Below are positions 28,496 through 37,135 of a stretch of 64,000 nt of DNA, piece by piece (positions within the stretch are counted from its first letter, which is position 1; each line of letters opens with the position of its first letter). A program made the translations under genes and the position numbers. Source of the DNA: Gammaproteobacteria bacterium (GTDB lineage: Bacteria > Pseudomonadota > Gammaproteobacteria > Steroidobacterales > Steroidobacteraceae); assembly GCA_947452065.1 (NCBI GenBank), contig CANGBB010000002.1, forward strand, positions 310,001 to 374,000. Direction: 5' to 3'. Under the pieces are notes generated by a model. That model searched no databases and was not told the DNA's origin. It was given only the letters and a program-made list of their open reading frames with translations.

Positions 28496-29596
28496 ATGGT
28501 TTACCCACCTCACACACCCCCAGAGCCAGCAAACAGGTCCCAGGCACAGCAGATTCCGGTCAGCGATGAGCAGGCTGGGCAGCGCCTAGACCGGGTCCTG
28601 AGCGCCCTGCTGCCCGAGGTCCCGCGGACCCGGATCTTCCGCCTGATCCGCAAGGGCGAGGTCCGTGTGAACGGCAAGCGTTCCAGCCCCGAACACCGCG
28701 TTCAGGCCGGGGATATGGTTCGCGTGCCACCCGTGCGCCTAGAGGCCACGGAGGCCGGTACCACCACCGGTGCCGAGGGCGAGGTGCGGGCGTCCGGTCC
28801 GCGTGTGCCGCGCGCCCTGATCGAGCAGTTGGAGAGCGCCATCCTCTACGAGGACGACCGCCTGCTGGTGCTGAACAAGCCTTCCGGCGTGGCCGTACAC
28901 GGGGGCAGCGGCCTGAGCTTCGGCGTGATCGAGGCCCTGCGTGCGAGCCGTCCCGGCGAGACGCTGGAGCTGGCACACCGCCTAGATCGCGATACCAGCG
29001 GCTGCCTGCTGGTGGCCCGCAAAGCCTCGGCCTTGCGCGAACTGCATGCGCTGCTGCGCGAGAATCAGGTGCACAAGCAGTATCTGGTGCTGGTGTGCGG
29101 TCGCTGGGAGCTGGGCCACAAACATGTGCGGGCGGCGTTGCGCACGGATACGCGCGTGGGCGGTGAGCGCACCGTGCGTGTCGATGCGCAGGGCAAAGAG
29201 GCCCACACCGAGTTTCGCCTGGTGCAGCAGTTCGGCGCGCGTGCCTCACTGCTTGAGGCCACGCTGCACAGCGGGCGCACGCATCAGATCCGCGTACACG
29301 CCGCCTATTGCGGCCACCCCGTGGCTGGCGACGAAAAGTACGGCGACGATGCCGCCAACCAGGAATTCAAGACGCTGGGTCTGCGGCGGCTGTTCCTGCA
29401 TGCCCACAGCTGCTCATTCGATTGGCCTCGGGGTGGCGGGCATAGCTTCAGCGCGCCGCTCCCAGACGATCTGCGTGCGGTGCTCGATGCCTTCGCCGCC
29501 AGTCGGCCGGTCAGGGCAGGGCATAGCCCATCACGCGCAGGCTCGAAGCCAGGCGGATCAGCGGCAGGCCGACGAGGCCGGTCGGATCGTCGCTGA
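28496..29596 (+). CDS. rluC: Ribosomal large subunit pseudouridine synthase C
   Basis: Makes pseudouridines at positions 955, 2504 and 2580 of 23S rRNA (E. coli numbering). The N-terminal S4 domain is near residues 25-85 (QRLDRVLSALLPEVPRTRIFRLIRKGEVRVNG). The RluA-type catalytic domain has the aspartate motif HRLDRDTSGCLL, then SGRTHQIRVHAAYCGHPVAGDEKYG. The ATG at 28496 is preferred over the TTG six codons upstream. The C-terminal ~25 residues are Arg/Gly-rich and overlap the convergent maf gene by 86 bases. Confidence 0.93.
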   Translation: MVYPPHTPPEPANRSQAQQIPVSDEQAGQRLDRVLSALLPEVPRTRIFRLIRKGEVRVNGKRSSPEHRVQAGDMVRVPPVRLEATEAGTTTGAEGEVRASGPRVPRALIEQLESAILYEDDRLLVLNKPSGVAVHGGSGLSFGVIEALRASRPGETLELAHRLDRDTSGCLLVARKASALRELHALLRENQVHKQYLVLVCGRWELGHKHVRAALRTDTRVGGERTVRVDAQGKEAHTEFRLVQQFGARASLLEATLHSGRTHQIRVHAAYCGHPVAGDEKYGDDAANQEFKTLGLRRLFLHAHSCSFDWPRGGGHSFSAPLPDDLRAVLDAFAASRPVRAGHSPSRAGSKPGGSAAGRRGRSDRR

Positions 29597-30098
29597 GCAC
29601 CGCCTCGAACAGGGCGCTGCCCAACGCCTCCGAACGAAAGCTCCCGGCGCAGTCCAGCGGCGCGTCCGCTGCGACATAGCGTTCAATTTCGCCGCTCGAA
29701 AGCGTCCGGAAGCGCACTTCCGTCAGATGGGTGAAACAGTCTTGTCGCGCGCTATTCCGGTGCACCACGGCGACCGCTGAATGGAAAACCGCCGACCGAC
29801 CGGACAGACGGTGCAGCTGCGCCACGGCCGTGGCTGCGGTGCCTGGCTTGTCCAGCACCACGCCCTCACACAGCGCAACCTGATCACTCCCGATCACCAC
29901 GGCCCCGGGGTACTGCGCCGAAACGGCCTCCGCCTTGGCCAGGGCCAGTCGCGCCGCCCGCTCAGCGGCCGCCTCGCCGCTGCGATGGGCCTCGTCCACC
30001 TGTGGGGCAATGGCGCGGAAGGGCAGCCGCAGGCGCTCCAGCAGCTGGCGCCGATAAGGGGAGGTTGAGGCGAGGATCAGCTCCGGCAACGGGTTCAA
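29511..30098 (-). CDS. Maf/YceF-family nucleotide pyrophosphatase
   Basis: Maf-like house-cleaning pyrophosphatase, of the YceF (7-methyl-GTP) subgroup by neighbourhood (rluC-maf-yceD-rpmF). It is 195 residues with ILASTSPYRRQLLERL at the N-terminus, PQVDEAHRSGE, VIGSDQVALCEG and a C-terminal GLVGLPLIRL. The catalytic aspartate is in GSDQ. It converges on rluC (86-base overlap) and diverges from yceD. Subgroup is inferred from context. Confidence 0.9.
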   Translation of the reverse strand: MNPLPELILASTSPYRRQLLERLRLPFRAIAPQVDEAHRSGEAAAERAARLALAKAEAVSAQYPGAVVIGSDQVALCEGVVLDKPGTAATAVAQLHRLSGRSAVFHSAVAVVHRNSARQDCFTHLTEVRFRTLSSGEIERYVAADAPLDCAGSFRSEALGSALFEAVLSDDPTGLVGLPLIRLASSLRVMGYALP

Positions 30099-30143
30099 GA
30101 CGTCTCCAGCTCAAAAAAACAAAGGGTTACGGCCACAGTGCTT

Positions 30144-30172
30144 TTGACTTGGGGCCGGCTGGTACCTATCAT
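30144..30172 (+). promoter_or_regulatory. Sigma70 promoter for yceD-rpmF-fabH
   Basis: TTGACT (30144-30149), a 17-base spacer and TATCAT (30167-30172) lie just upstream of the yceD ATG at 30182. Both hexamers match consensus at five and four positions with ideal spacing. Transcription would begin around or just before the ATG, so the 5' leader would be very short or absent. Confidence 0.55.
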
Positions 30173-30181
30173 ACGCGGCCC

Positions 30182-30715
30182 ATGCCCGGCGGCTGGTCAA
30201 AGCAGCAAGATGTCAACCGACTGGCGGATGCGCAGACGGAGTTGGAGTATTCCATCCCCGTCAGCGATTTGCCCGGTCTGGCTGACAAAGTGTCCGCGGA
30301 TAGCGGACCGCTGCAGGCACGCCTGAGTTTCGGGCGCGAGCAGGGAATGCCGGTCGTGGACATCGCGGTCGGCGGTGCGGTGTGGTTGCAGTGCCAGCGT
30401 TGTATGCGCCGCTACGAGCAGCCGCTGGATCTGCACTCGCGGGCAGCGCTGCTGCAGAGCGAGGAGGATGCCGATCGCGCCCCGGCGAGCCTGGAGACAG
30501 TCCTGGCGCCGGAAGGTCGAGTCAGCGCTGCGGCGCTGGTGAATGAAGAGGTGTTGCTGGCCATTCCATTGGCTCCGCGACACCTGGATGAATCGCAGTG
30601 TGCCACTGAGGTGGTCGCTGTCACCGTTGCCCCGCCCGCGGAGGTAACGGAGGAGGCTGACACGCGTCGGCCGTTTGCAGATTTGCAGGCATTGCTCAAA
30701 AAAGGCCGTGCCTGA
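30182..30715 (+). CDS. yceD: YceD/DUF177 family protein, large-ribosomal-subunit accumulation protein
   Basis: Co-conserved with rpmF and linked in bacteria and plants to 23S rRNA accumulation. It is 177 residues. The DUF177 core contains the CxxC pattern in LQCQRCMRRY, and the family C-terminus ends PFADLQALLKK. The start at 30182 (MPGGWSKQQDV) follows the predicted promoter; the ORF-track start overlaps maf and adds 60 unrelated residues. It sits 29 bases before rpmF. Confidence 0.92.
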   Translation: MPGGWSKQQDVNRLADAQTELEYSIPVSDLPGLADKVSADSGPLQARLSFGREQGMPVVDIAVGGAVWLQCQRCMRRYEQPLDLHSRAALLQSEEDADRAPASLETVLAPEGRVSAAALVNEEVLLAIPLAPRHLDESQCATEVVAVTVAPPAEVTEEADTRRPFADLQALLKKGRA

Positions 30716-30744
30716 TTAGGTATTGATCAACAGGAGTCAGGAAC

Positions 30745-30936
30745 ATGCCCGTACAAAAGAGCCGCAAGACCCCGTCCAAGCGTGGCATGCACCGCTCACA
30801 CGACCGGCTGAGCGGGCCGGCGCTGTCCATCGATTCGCAGAGCGGTGAAACGCATCTGCGTCATTGCATCACCCCGGACGGCTTCTATCGCGGCAAGCGC
30901 GTGATCGAGAAGGCCGCCACCGACAAGCAGGACTGA
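30745..30936 (+). CDS. rpmF: 50S ribosomal protein L32
   Basis: Structural protein of the large ribosomal subunit. It is 63 residues, with the family signature [20 protein letters not shown] and [19 protein letters not shown] clear ribosome site (CAGGAG) lies 7-12 bases upstream. A single cysteine (HLRHC) is present, not the four-cysteine zinc type. Confidence 0.97.
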   Translation: MPVQKSRKTPSKRGMHRSHDRLSGPALSIDSQSGETHLRHCITPDGFYRGKRVIEKAATDKQD

Positions 30937-30947
30937 CGGTCCTGCCG

Positions 30948-31904
30948 ATGTACTCGCGGATCGCTGGAACCGGCAGCTACCTGCCGGCCGCGGTTGTCAG
31001 CAATGCTGATCTGGAACAGCGCATGGAGACCACTGACGAGTGGATCCGTGAACGCACCGGCATTCAGCGGCGGCATCGTGCGGCACCCGGCGAAACCACT
31101 GTCGACATGGCTGAGCATGCGGCCCGCGCCGCTTTGCTGGCCGCAGGTCGTGACGCGCGCGACGTTGATCTGATCATCGTTGCCACCTGCACGCCCGACC
31201 TGGTGTTTCCGAACCCCGGCGTGATGCTGCAAAAGCGACTCGGTTGCGTCGGTGGTCCGGCCTTCAGTGTCGAGGCCGCCTGCAGCGGCTTCATCTATGC
31301 CATGTCGCTGGCCGACAAGTTCATCCGCGCCGGCGAATCCAAGTGTGCGCTGGTGGTGGGATCCGAGACGCTCTCGCGCATCACCAATCACGACGATCGA
31401 GGCACGGCCATCCTCTTCGGTGACGGTGCCGGCGCCGTGTTGCTCGAAGCCCATGCGGAGCAGGGGATCATTTCGACCCACCTGCGTGCCGACGGCAACT
31501 ATCAGGATCTGCTGTACTGCTCAGGTGGCATCTCCCGCGGACATGCGCCGGGCGGTGATCACATCGTCATGGCCGGCTCTGAGGTGTTCAAGATGGCCGT
31601 CACGATGCTCGGACGCATCGTCGATGAAACACTCGCGGCCAATGGTCTGCCCAAGTCGGCGGTGGACTGGCTGGTGCCGCATCAGGCCAACATCCGCATC
31701 ATTCAGGCCACGGCGAAAAAGCTCGACATGCCGATGGAGCGGGTGATCGTCACGGTGCAGGAGCATGGCAACACTTCCACCGCATCGGTGCCGCTGGCGC
31801 TGGATGCCGGTGTGCGAGACGGGCGCATCAAGCGCGGTGAACTGCTGCTTCTGGAAGCCTTCGGTGGTGGTTTCACCTGGGGCTCGGCACTGGTCCGTTA
31901 CTGA
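30948..31904 (+). CDS. fabH: 3-oxoacyl-[acyl-carrier-protein] synthase III
   Basis: Condenses acetyl-CoA with malonyl-ACP to start fatty acid synthesis. It is 318 residues with the catalytic triad cysteine in VEAACSGFIYA (about 112), histidine in VPHQANIRI (about 245) and asparagine in HGNTSTASVPLAL (about 275). The start at 30948 (MYSRIAGTGSYLP) is 11 bases after rpmF. The usual plsX between rpmF and fabH is missing, and no fabD/fabG/acpP follows. Confidence 0.96.
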   Translation: MYSRIAGTGSYLPAAVVSNADLEQRMETTDEWIRERTGIQRRHRAAPGETTVDMAEHAARAALLAAGRDARDVDLIIVATCTPDLVFPNPGVMLQKRLGCVGGPAFSVEAACSGFIYAMSLADKFIRAGESKCALVVGSETLSRITNHDDRGTAILFGDGAGAVLLEAHAEQGIISTHLRADGNYQDLLYCSGGISRGHAPGGDHIVMAGSEVFKMAVTMLGRIVDETLAANGLPKSAVDWLVPHQANIRIIQATAKKLDMPMERVIVTVQEHGNTSTASVPLALDAGVRDGRIKRGELLLLEAFGGGFTWGSALVRY

Positions 31905-31932
31905 TCGTTTATCGATCCGTCTTCATGCTGCC

Positions 31933-33372
31933 TTACTGACCACTGAGGTCAGGCAGCAACTTCCCAGGATTCATGATGCCGCGCGGATCAATCGCCGCCT
32001 TGAGCTGTGCCATGAGGGCCAGCTTCACTGGTGAGGCGCGGCGCTGCAGTTCAATCAGCTTGGATTGACCAATACCGTGCTCGGCACTGATGCTGCCCCG
32101 GAACTGCATCACCAGATCGTGGATGAATGACTGCACCGCGCTCTCGCGTGCCTTGAATGTCGCCATATCCGCGCCGGGGCGCGCACTCAGGTTGCAATGT
32201 AGATTGCCATCGCCGGCATGTCCGTAGCAGATCAGCACGGACTCCGGGGCCGACTGCAAGACCCAATCCGATACACGCTGCATGAAGGATGGAATGGCAT
32301 CCAGCGGCACAGAGACATCGTGCTTGAAGCTCGGTCCGTGGCGGCGCTGCGCCTCCGGAATACTCTCGCGCATTTGCCACAGCGCCATCCGCTCCGCCTC
32401 GGAGCGTGCCAGCACCGCATCGAGGATGTCCGCCTGCGCATTGGGCGCCAGCAGCGCTGCCTGTAGCAGTTCGTCGAGCGGTTCGATGGCGGCCGAGGTC
32501 AGTTCGCACAACACCAGACATGGCGGCGTCGGCGTGAAGGGCATGCGCACTTCGGGCACCTGTGTTCGCACCAGTTCGACAGCGTCGTGCGGCATGAGCT
32601 CGAATGAGGTCAGTCGCTCTCCGACATGCTCGCGCAGCACCGACAGCAGCCGTATGGCCGCCGCGGGCGTTTCAATGGCCAGCAGTGCCGTGGCGCTGCT
32701 GCGCTGTGCGGGCCACAGCTTCAGCGTGGCAGCTGTGATGATGCCCAAAGTGCCTTCTGATCCGATCAGCAGGGACTTCAGGTCGTAGCCGGTGTTGTCC
32801 TTGCGCAGGCCCGTGAGGCCGTCCAGCACACTGCCATCGGGCAGCACTGCTTCGATGCCCAGCGTCAGTTCGCGCATCATCCCGAAGCGCAGCACATTCA
32901 GACCGCCGGCATTGGTCGCCAGATTGCCGCCGATCTGGCAGCTCTGCTGAGAGCCCAGACTCAACGGGAAGAAGCGTTGCGCGGCTTCAGCCGCATCCTG
33001 CACGGCCTGCAGCGTACAGCCGGCCTCCGCTGTGAGGCTGAAGTTGGCTGCATCGACTGCGCGGATCCGATTCATGCGCCGCAGTGAAACCAAGACCTGC
33101 GTGCCACTGCCATCGGGCGTGGCACCGCCGTTGTAGCTGGTGTTGCCGCCTTGTGGGACCACGCCGATGCGTCGCTCAAAGCAGAAGCGCAGCAGCGTTG
33201 AAACCTGCGCGGTGTCACGCGGCAGGAGCAGTGCCAGGGCGCGACCCTGATAGCGGCGACGGTAGTCGCGCAGCTCTGGGGCATCGTCGGCCAGCGGTGC
33301 ACGCACACAATCTTCGCCCAGTGCTGCGCGCAGCGCAGCGAGGAGCATGGACGGATCGTGTTTCAGCGTCAT
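31933..33372 (-). CDS. FAD-linked oxidase, D-2-hydroxyacid dehydrogenase type
   Basis: Flavoprotein of the GlcD/D-2-hydroxyglutarate dehydrogenase/D-lactate dehydrogenase class. It is 479 residues. The FAD-binding PCMH domain (about 45-225) has VPQGGNTSYNGGA, QQSCQIGGNLATNAGG and LLIGSEGTLGIIT. The C-terminal oxidase domain has ICYGHAGDGNLHCNLS and SAEHGIGQSK, with metal/substrate histidines. It abuts the Cfa-type gene with no gap, so it is co-transcribed with the lipid genes. Substrate is not determined. Confidence 0.9.
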   Translation of the reverse strand: MTLKHDPSMLLAALRAALGEDCVRAPLADDAPELRDYRRRYQGRALALLLPRDTAQVSTLLRFCFERRIGVVPQGGNTSYNGGATPDGSGTQVLVSLRRMNRIRAVDAANFSLTAEAGCTLQAVQDAAEAAQRFFPLSLGSQQSCQIGGNLATNAGGLNVLRFGMMRELTLGIEAVLPDGSVLDGLTGLRKDNTGYDLKSLLIGSEGTLGIITAATLKLWPAQRSSATALLAIETPAAAIRLLSVLREHVGERLTSFELMPHDAVELVRTQVPEVRMPFTPTPPCLVLCELTSAAIEPLDELLQAALLAPNAQADILDAVLARSEAERMALWQMRESIPEAQRRHGPSFKHDVSVPLDAIPSFMQRVSDWVLQSAPESVLICYGHAGDGNLHCNLSARPGADMATFKARESAVQSFIHDLVMQFRGSISAEHGIGQSKLIELQRRASPVKLALMAQLKAAIDPRGIMNPGKLLPDLSGQ

Positions 33373-34647
33373 TCAGCGACCGGCGCCGGCCATGCCGCGA
33401 TGATGTGGTTTGGTGAGCAGCATCTGTACGTCACCCAGGTGACGTTCCTCGAAGCCCGCCTCGCAGTAGCTGAGATAGAACTCCCACAGCCGGATGAAGT
33501 CGTCGGCAAAACCCAGTCGCCGGACCTCATCGAGTTGTGCATGGAAATTCTTGCGCCACAGCGCCAGCGTACGCGCGTAATGCGGCCCGATGTCCTCGAG
33601 ATCAAAAATCTTCAGATCGGTGACCCGCCGCAGCGAGTCGGCAATCGCATTGATCGACGGAATGAAGCTGCCGGGGAAAATGAAGCGCTGGATGAAATCC
33701 ACCTGACGCAGTGCTCGCTCGTACATTTGATCCTGCAGGGTGATGGCCTGCAGCAGCATGGCGCCCTGATCCTTGAGTAGCGAGGCGCACTTCTGCAGAT
33801 AGGTGTCCAGAAAATTGGCGCCCACGGCTTCGATCATCTCGATCGAGACCAGCTTGTCGTACTGGCCCTTGAGGTCGCGATAATCCTCCAGCAGCACCTC
33901 AATGCGATGCGTCAGTCCCAGCTCGGCGATGCGCTGCACGGCATAGCGATGTTGCTCGCGCGAGATGGTTGTCGTTGTGACGCGGCAGCCGTAATGCTCG
34001 GCGGCGTGGATGGCCAGTCCGCCCCAGCCCGTGCCGATCTCCAGCAGATGATCATCGGGCCGCAGTTCCAGCTTGCGGCAGACAGCGTCAAACTTGGCGC
34101 GTGAGGCATCGCCGAGTGTTGCGTCAGGCCGCGTGAAGATGCCGCTGGAGTAGGCCATGGTCTCATCAAGCATCAGCCGGTAGAACTCGTTGCCGAGATC
34201 GTAGTGGGCGGAGATGTTGCGCTCGCTCCCGCGACGCGTGTTGCTCTGCAGCCAGTGCACAACACGCAAAAGTGGTTGGGCCAAGCGCGCCAAGCCACTG
34301 TCCAGACCCTCTAGCGTGGCGCGGTTGCGCAGCACGATGCGCACCAGCTGGGTCAGGTCATCGCATTGCCAGTCGCCCTGGATGTACGACTCGCCCACAC
34401 CCACGGTGCCACTGAATGCCGTCAGTGCATAGAAGCGGTGATGCAGGACGGTGAGTGTGACCGCAAGCGGAAAGGCCGCATCTCGGCGACCGAAGCGCAG
34501 GACCTCATCGCCATCAATGATGGTGAGTTCGCCCACCTGAATCTTGGCCAGTGTTGCCAGCAGGACGCGGCGACCCAGACCGGCCAACAGGCCTGGCCCG
34601 GTGACGCGCTGCGGGTCTCCGGCTGCAGGAATAATGGTGTTTTTCAT
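33373..34647 (-). CDS. Cyclopropane-fatty-acyl-phospholipid synthase family methyltransferase
   Basis: SAM-dependent methyltransferase of the Cfa/COG2230 family, acting on unsaturated acyl chains of membrane phospholipids. It is 424 residues. The N-terminal lipid-binding region contains GVGESYIQGDW. The catalytic domain has NISAHYDLGNEFYRLML, the SAM motif LLEIGTGWGGLAIHA, and SIEMIEAVGANF and FIQRFIFPGS, as in Cfa. The start at 34647 (MKNTIIPAAG) is preferred. The desaturase gene just upstream would supply its double-bond substrate. Product chemistry (cyclopropane versus methyl branch) is not decided by sequence. Confidence 0.9.
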   Translation of the reverse strand: MKNTIIPAAGDPQRVTGPGLLAGLGRRVLLATLAKIQVGELTIIDGDEVLRFGRRDAAFPLAVTLTVLHHRFYALTAFSGTVGVGESYIQGDWQCDDLTQLVRIVLRNRATLEGLDSGLARLAQPLLRVVHWLQSNTRRGSERNISAHYDLGNEFYRLMLDETMAYSSGIFTRPDATLGDASRAKFDAVCRKLELRPDDHLLEIGTGWGGLAIHAAEHYGCRVTTTTISREQHRYAVQRIAELGLTHRIEVLLEDYRDLKGQYDKLVSIEMIEAVGANFLDTYLQKCASLLKDQGAMLLQAITLQDQMYERALRQVDFIQRFIFPGSFIPSINAIADSLRRVTDLKIFDLEDIGPHYARTLALWRKNFHAQLDEVRRLGFADDFIRLWEFYLSYCEAGFEERHLGDVQMLLTKPHHRGMAGAGR

Positions 34648-34741
34648 CGGCGCCCCATCGGCGGCTATTCTGCCTGTGGCCAGCTTGCGCGCCAATGGTG
34701 GCAAGCACTCCAGCGTCTGAATACTGGAGTGGATTCGGGAA

Positions 34742-35704
34742 TCAGTCCCGGTCGAATCGGCGGCGCGGATTCTCGCGCACCGCCAGAGGCACGGGCTTGA
34801 GATCCCAGACCAGTCCGAACCAGCTCAGAACCTTCAGAATGTAGAAGGTGATGTCGTACTCGTACCAGTAAAAGCCCTGACGGGTCGAGTTCGGATAGTA
34901 GTGATGGTTGTTATGCCAGCCTTCGCCCAGCGTCAGAATGGCCAGCAGCCAGTTATTGCGGCTGGTGTCAGTGGTGCGATAGCGCTGCCGGCCGAATACA
35001 TGCGAGAGCGAGTTGATGGTGTAGGTCGCGTGCCAGCACACCACCGTGGAAATGAAAAAACCCCACACCAGCATCTGTCCGCCGCTGGTGCCCAGCTCCG
35101 GATGATGCTGCTGCAGCACGGATCCAAGGCCGAACATCAGCGCGCCGAGAGCCACCGGGACCAACAGGTCGAAGCGATCCAGAAAGCGCAGTTCCGGAAA
35201 CCGCAAAAGATCCTTGATCAGGCGCTGATCGGACACGAAGCCCTTGCTGGTCAGGAACCAACCGAAATGCGAGTACCAGAAGCCGCGCTGCAAGGGTGAG
35301 TGCGTGTCGGTGGGCTGATCCGAATGCGCGTGATGATGACGGTGGTGCGCCGCCCACCACAGTGGACCGCGCTGCACCGCTGCGGCACCGAGTACCCCGA
35401 ACAGGAACTGGCCGACACGCGAAGTCTTGAAGCTGCGGTGCGAGAAGTAACGGTGGTAGAAGCCGGTGATGGCGAACATGCGCACCAGGTAGGCAATCAG
35501 CGCCACCAGCAGTGCCACTGGGCTGACCCCGGTCCAGAAGGCAGCCAGACAGGCCAGATGCACCAGCACGAAGGGCACGATACGCGTCCAGTCGACGCGA
35601 TCCTCGGCCACAGCTGCGTTCTCATTCTGCGAGTTGTCGAACCAGCGGAACAGGTGGTGCAACACGGCGCCGAGGCGCTGCCCCAAACCAAGACCTTGCT
35701 TCAT
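34742..35704 (-). CDS. Acyl-CoA/stearoyl-type fatty acid desaturase
   Basis: Membrane di-iron desaturase introducing a double bond, likely delta-9, into acyl chains. About 320 residues with four or more hydrophobic segments. Histidine boxes are complete: HRYFSHR, HHRHHH and HNNHHYYPNS. The start at 35704 (MKQGLGLGQRL) lies just after the htpX stop; the longer ORF start would overlap htpX. It belongs to a compact htpX-desaturase-Cfa-oxidase run on the minus strand. Confidence 0.93.
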   Translation of the reverse strand: MKQGLGLGQRLGAVLHHLFRWFDNSQNENAAVAEDRVDWTRIVPFVLVHLACLAAFWTGVSPVALLVALIAYLVRMFAITGFYHRYFSHRSFKTSRVGQFLFGVLGAAAVQRGPLWWAAHHRHHHAHSDQPTDTHSPLQRGFWYSHFGWFLTSKGFVSDQRLIKDLLRFPELRFLDRFDLLVPVALGALMFGLGSVLQQHHPELGTSGGQMLVWGFFISTVVCWHATYTINSLSHVFGRQRYRTTDTSRNNWLLAILTLGEGWHNNHHYYPNSTRQGFYWYEYDITFYILKVLSWFGLVWDLKPVPLAVRENPRRRFDRD

Positions 35705-35708
35705 GGTG

Positions 35709-36587
35709 TCAGTTACCGGCGCGCAGTGCGGCAATGCGTTCGTCGAGCGGCGGGTGGCTCATGAACAGTCGGCTGATGCCACCGCCGCCGGAGATGCCGA
35801 AGGCGGCCATCTTGTCCGGCAGGGGCTCGCTCTGCGCGGACTTGAGGCGTTCGAGCGCGGCGATCATGGCATTGCGGCCAGCGAGGCGGGCGCCGCCAGC
35901 GTCCGCGCGGAACTCACGCTGCCGCGAGAACCACATCACGATCATGCTGGCCAGGAAGCCCAGGACCACCTGCGCCACCATGACGGTGACGAAGTAGCCG
36001 ATGCCGCCGCCACGGCGCTCGCCGTCACGCGATGAGAGGGCAGAATCGACGATGCTGCCGATGACGCGCGACAGGAAGAAGACGAAGGTGTTCACCACGC
36101 CTTGAATCAACGTCAGCGTGACCATATCGCCGTTGGCGATGTGCGAGACCTCGTGACCGAGCACCGCCTCGACTTCCTGACGGCTCATGTTCTGCAGCAG
36201 TCCCGTGCTGACCGCCACCAGCGCGGCATCGCGCCGTGCGCCAGTCGCGAAGGCATTGGGGGTGGGCGAGTCAAAGATGCCCACTTCCGGCATGCCGATG
36301 CCGGCCTGCTGCGACAGCGTACGCACCGTGGAAACCAGCCACTGCTCTTCGGCATTGGCTGGCTGCTCGATGACCTGCACGCCCATCATCTGCTTGGCCA
36401 TCCACTTGGACATGGCCAGCGAGATCAGCGCGCCGCCGAAGCCAAAGAAAGCCGCCATGACCAGCAGCCCCCCGTAGCTGGAGCCGTGGGCTGCGAGCCA
36501 GCGATCCAGCCCCGTGATGCGTAGCACCACGGAGAGCACCAGCATGACCGCCAAGTTGGTCAGTACAAACAGAAATATGCGTTTCAT
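35709..36587 (-). CDS. htpX: Membrane protease HtpX
   Basis: Inner-membrane zinc metalloprotease for quality control of membrane proteins, heat-shock induced in E. coli. It is 292 residues with two N-terminal membrane helices, the zinc motif [11 protein letters not shown], two further helices, the third-ligand region [12 protein letters not shown], and the C-terminal [12 protein letters not shown]. It is first gene of a likely operon with the lipid-modifying genes and may have a sigma32-like promoter. Confidence 0.95.
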   Translation of the reverse strand: MKRIFLFVLTNLAVMLVLSVVLRITGLDRWLAAHGSSYGGLLVMAAFFGFGGALISLAMSKWMAKQMMGVQVIEQPANAEEQWLVSTVRTLSQQAGIGMPEVGIFDSPTPNAFATGARRDAALVAVSTGLLQNMSRQEVEAVLGHEVSHIANGDMVTLTLIQGVVNTFVFFLSRVIGSIVDSALSSRDGERRGGGIGYFVTVMVAQVVLGFLASMIVMWFSRQREFRADAGGARLAGRNAMIAALERLKSAQSEPLPDKMAAFGISGGGGISRLFMSHPPLDERIAALRAGN

Positions 36588-36595
36588 GATGCCCT

Positions 36596-36623
36596 GAATG
36601 GTAGCGGTAAAGCCGATTTCAAG
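36596..36623 (-). promoter_or_regulatory. Candidate heat-shock (sigma32-type) promoter for htpX
   Basis: On the minus strand CTTGAAA (36617-36623) is an exact -35 core. After 13 bases it is followed by TACCATTC (36596-36603), which keeps the CCAT core of the sigma32 -10 consensus CCCCATNT. It lies 8 bases upstream of the htpX ATG, leaving little or no leader. This fits the family's heat-shock control, but the -10 is imperfect. Confidence 0.35.
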
Positions 36624-36669
36624 CTTGGATTAATATCCTTAAAAATCAGAGACTTGAAAGGATTTGAAC

Positions 36670-37026
36670 TCAGTAGTTCTCATCCTCTTCCTCGTCGTCC
36701 CCGTCCTCATCGTCATCCTCGTCGTCATCGAAATCGTCGTCATCGTCCCAGTCGTCGTCCTCATCGTCCTCGTCGTCCTCGTCCTCGTCCTCGTCCTCAT
36801 CCTCGTCGTCGTCCGCGAGGTCATCGCCCGACCAGCCCTCAGGCTGATCGATTCTTTCGAGGTCGAACTCGGCCCAGGTGTCCATGTCCAGTTCCTCGGT
36901 GTCGCCATCGAGGTATTCGACTTCGACCAGCAGCGCGTCTTCGTCGACAGAGATGACGCGGAACTGCTCATCCTCTTCGACGTTCTCGTACCACTGACCG
37001 ACAACGGGTTCGAAATCTCGCGACAC
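36670..37026 (-). CDS. Small protein with an extreme Asp/Glu tail, DUF6763-like
   Basis: A 118-residue protein from a GTG start with AGAGGA upstream. Residues 1-67 form a compact domain (FEPVVGQWYENVEEDEQFRV, VEYLDGDTEELDMDTW, PEGWSGDD) that resembles the short DUF6763-type proteins of gammaproteobacteria. Residues 68-118 are almost entirely Asp/Glu, encoded by a trinucleotide-like run of GAC/GAG/GAT codons. Function is unknown. The tail could mimic nucleic acid or bind metal or basic proteins; this is speculative. Family name is from memory of the domain pattern. Confidence 0.7.
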   Translation of the reverse strand: MSRDFEPVVGQWYENVEEDEQFRVISVDEDALLVEVEYLDGDTEELDMDTWAEFDLERIDQPEGWSGDDLADDDEDEDEDEDEDDEDDEDDDWDDDDDFDDDEDDDEDGDDEEEDENY

Positions 37027-37135
37027 GGTGGAATCCTCTACGCCACGAAGGATGCGGCTATGGCTCCAAGTGTAGGGGCCGCCGCCCGGTGAGGCAATTG
37101 GTCAGTCATGCGCTCGCACCAGTACACTAGCGGGC

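Noticed and set aside
31933-34647. tmsAB-like pathway for 10-methyl branched fatty acids
   Set aside because: A Cfa-type enzyme beside an FAD-linked oxidase suggested it, but the oxidase has the C-terminal signature of D-2-hydroxyacid dehydrogenases, which fits a different substrate.
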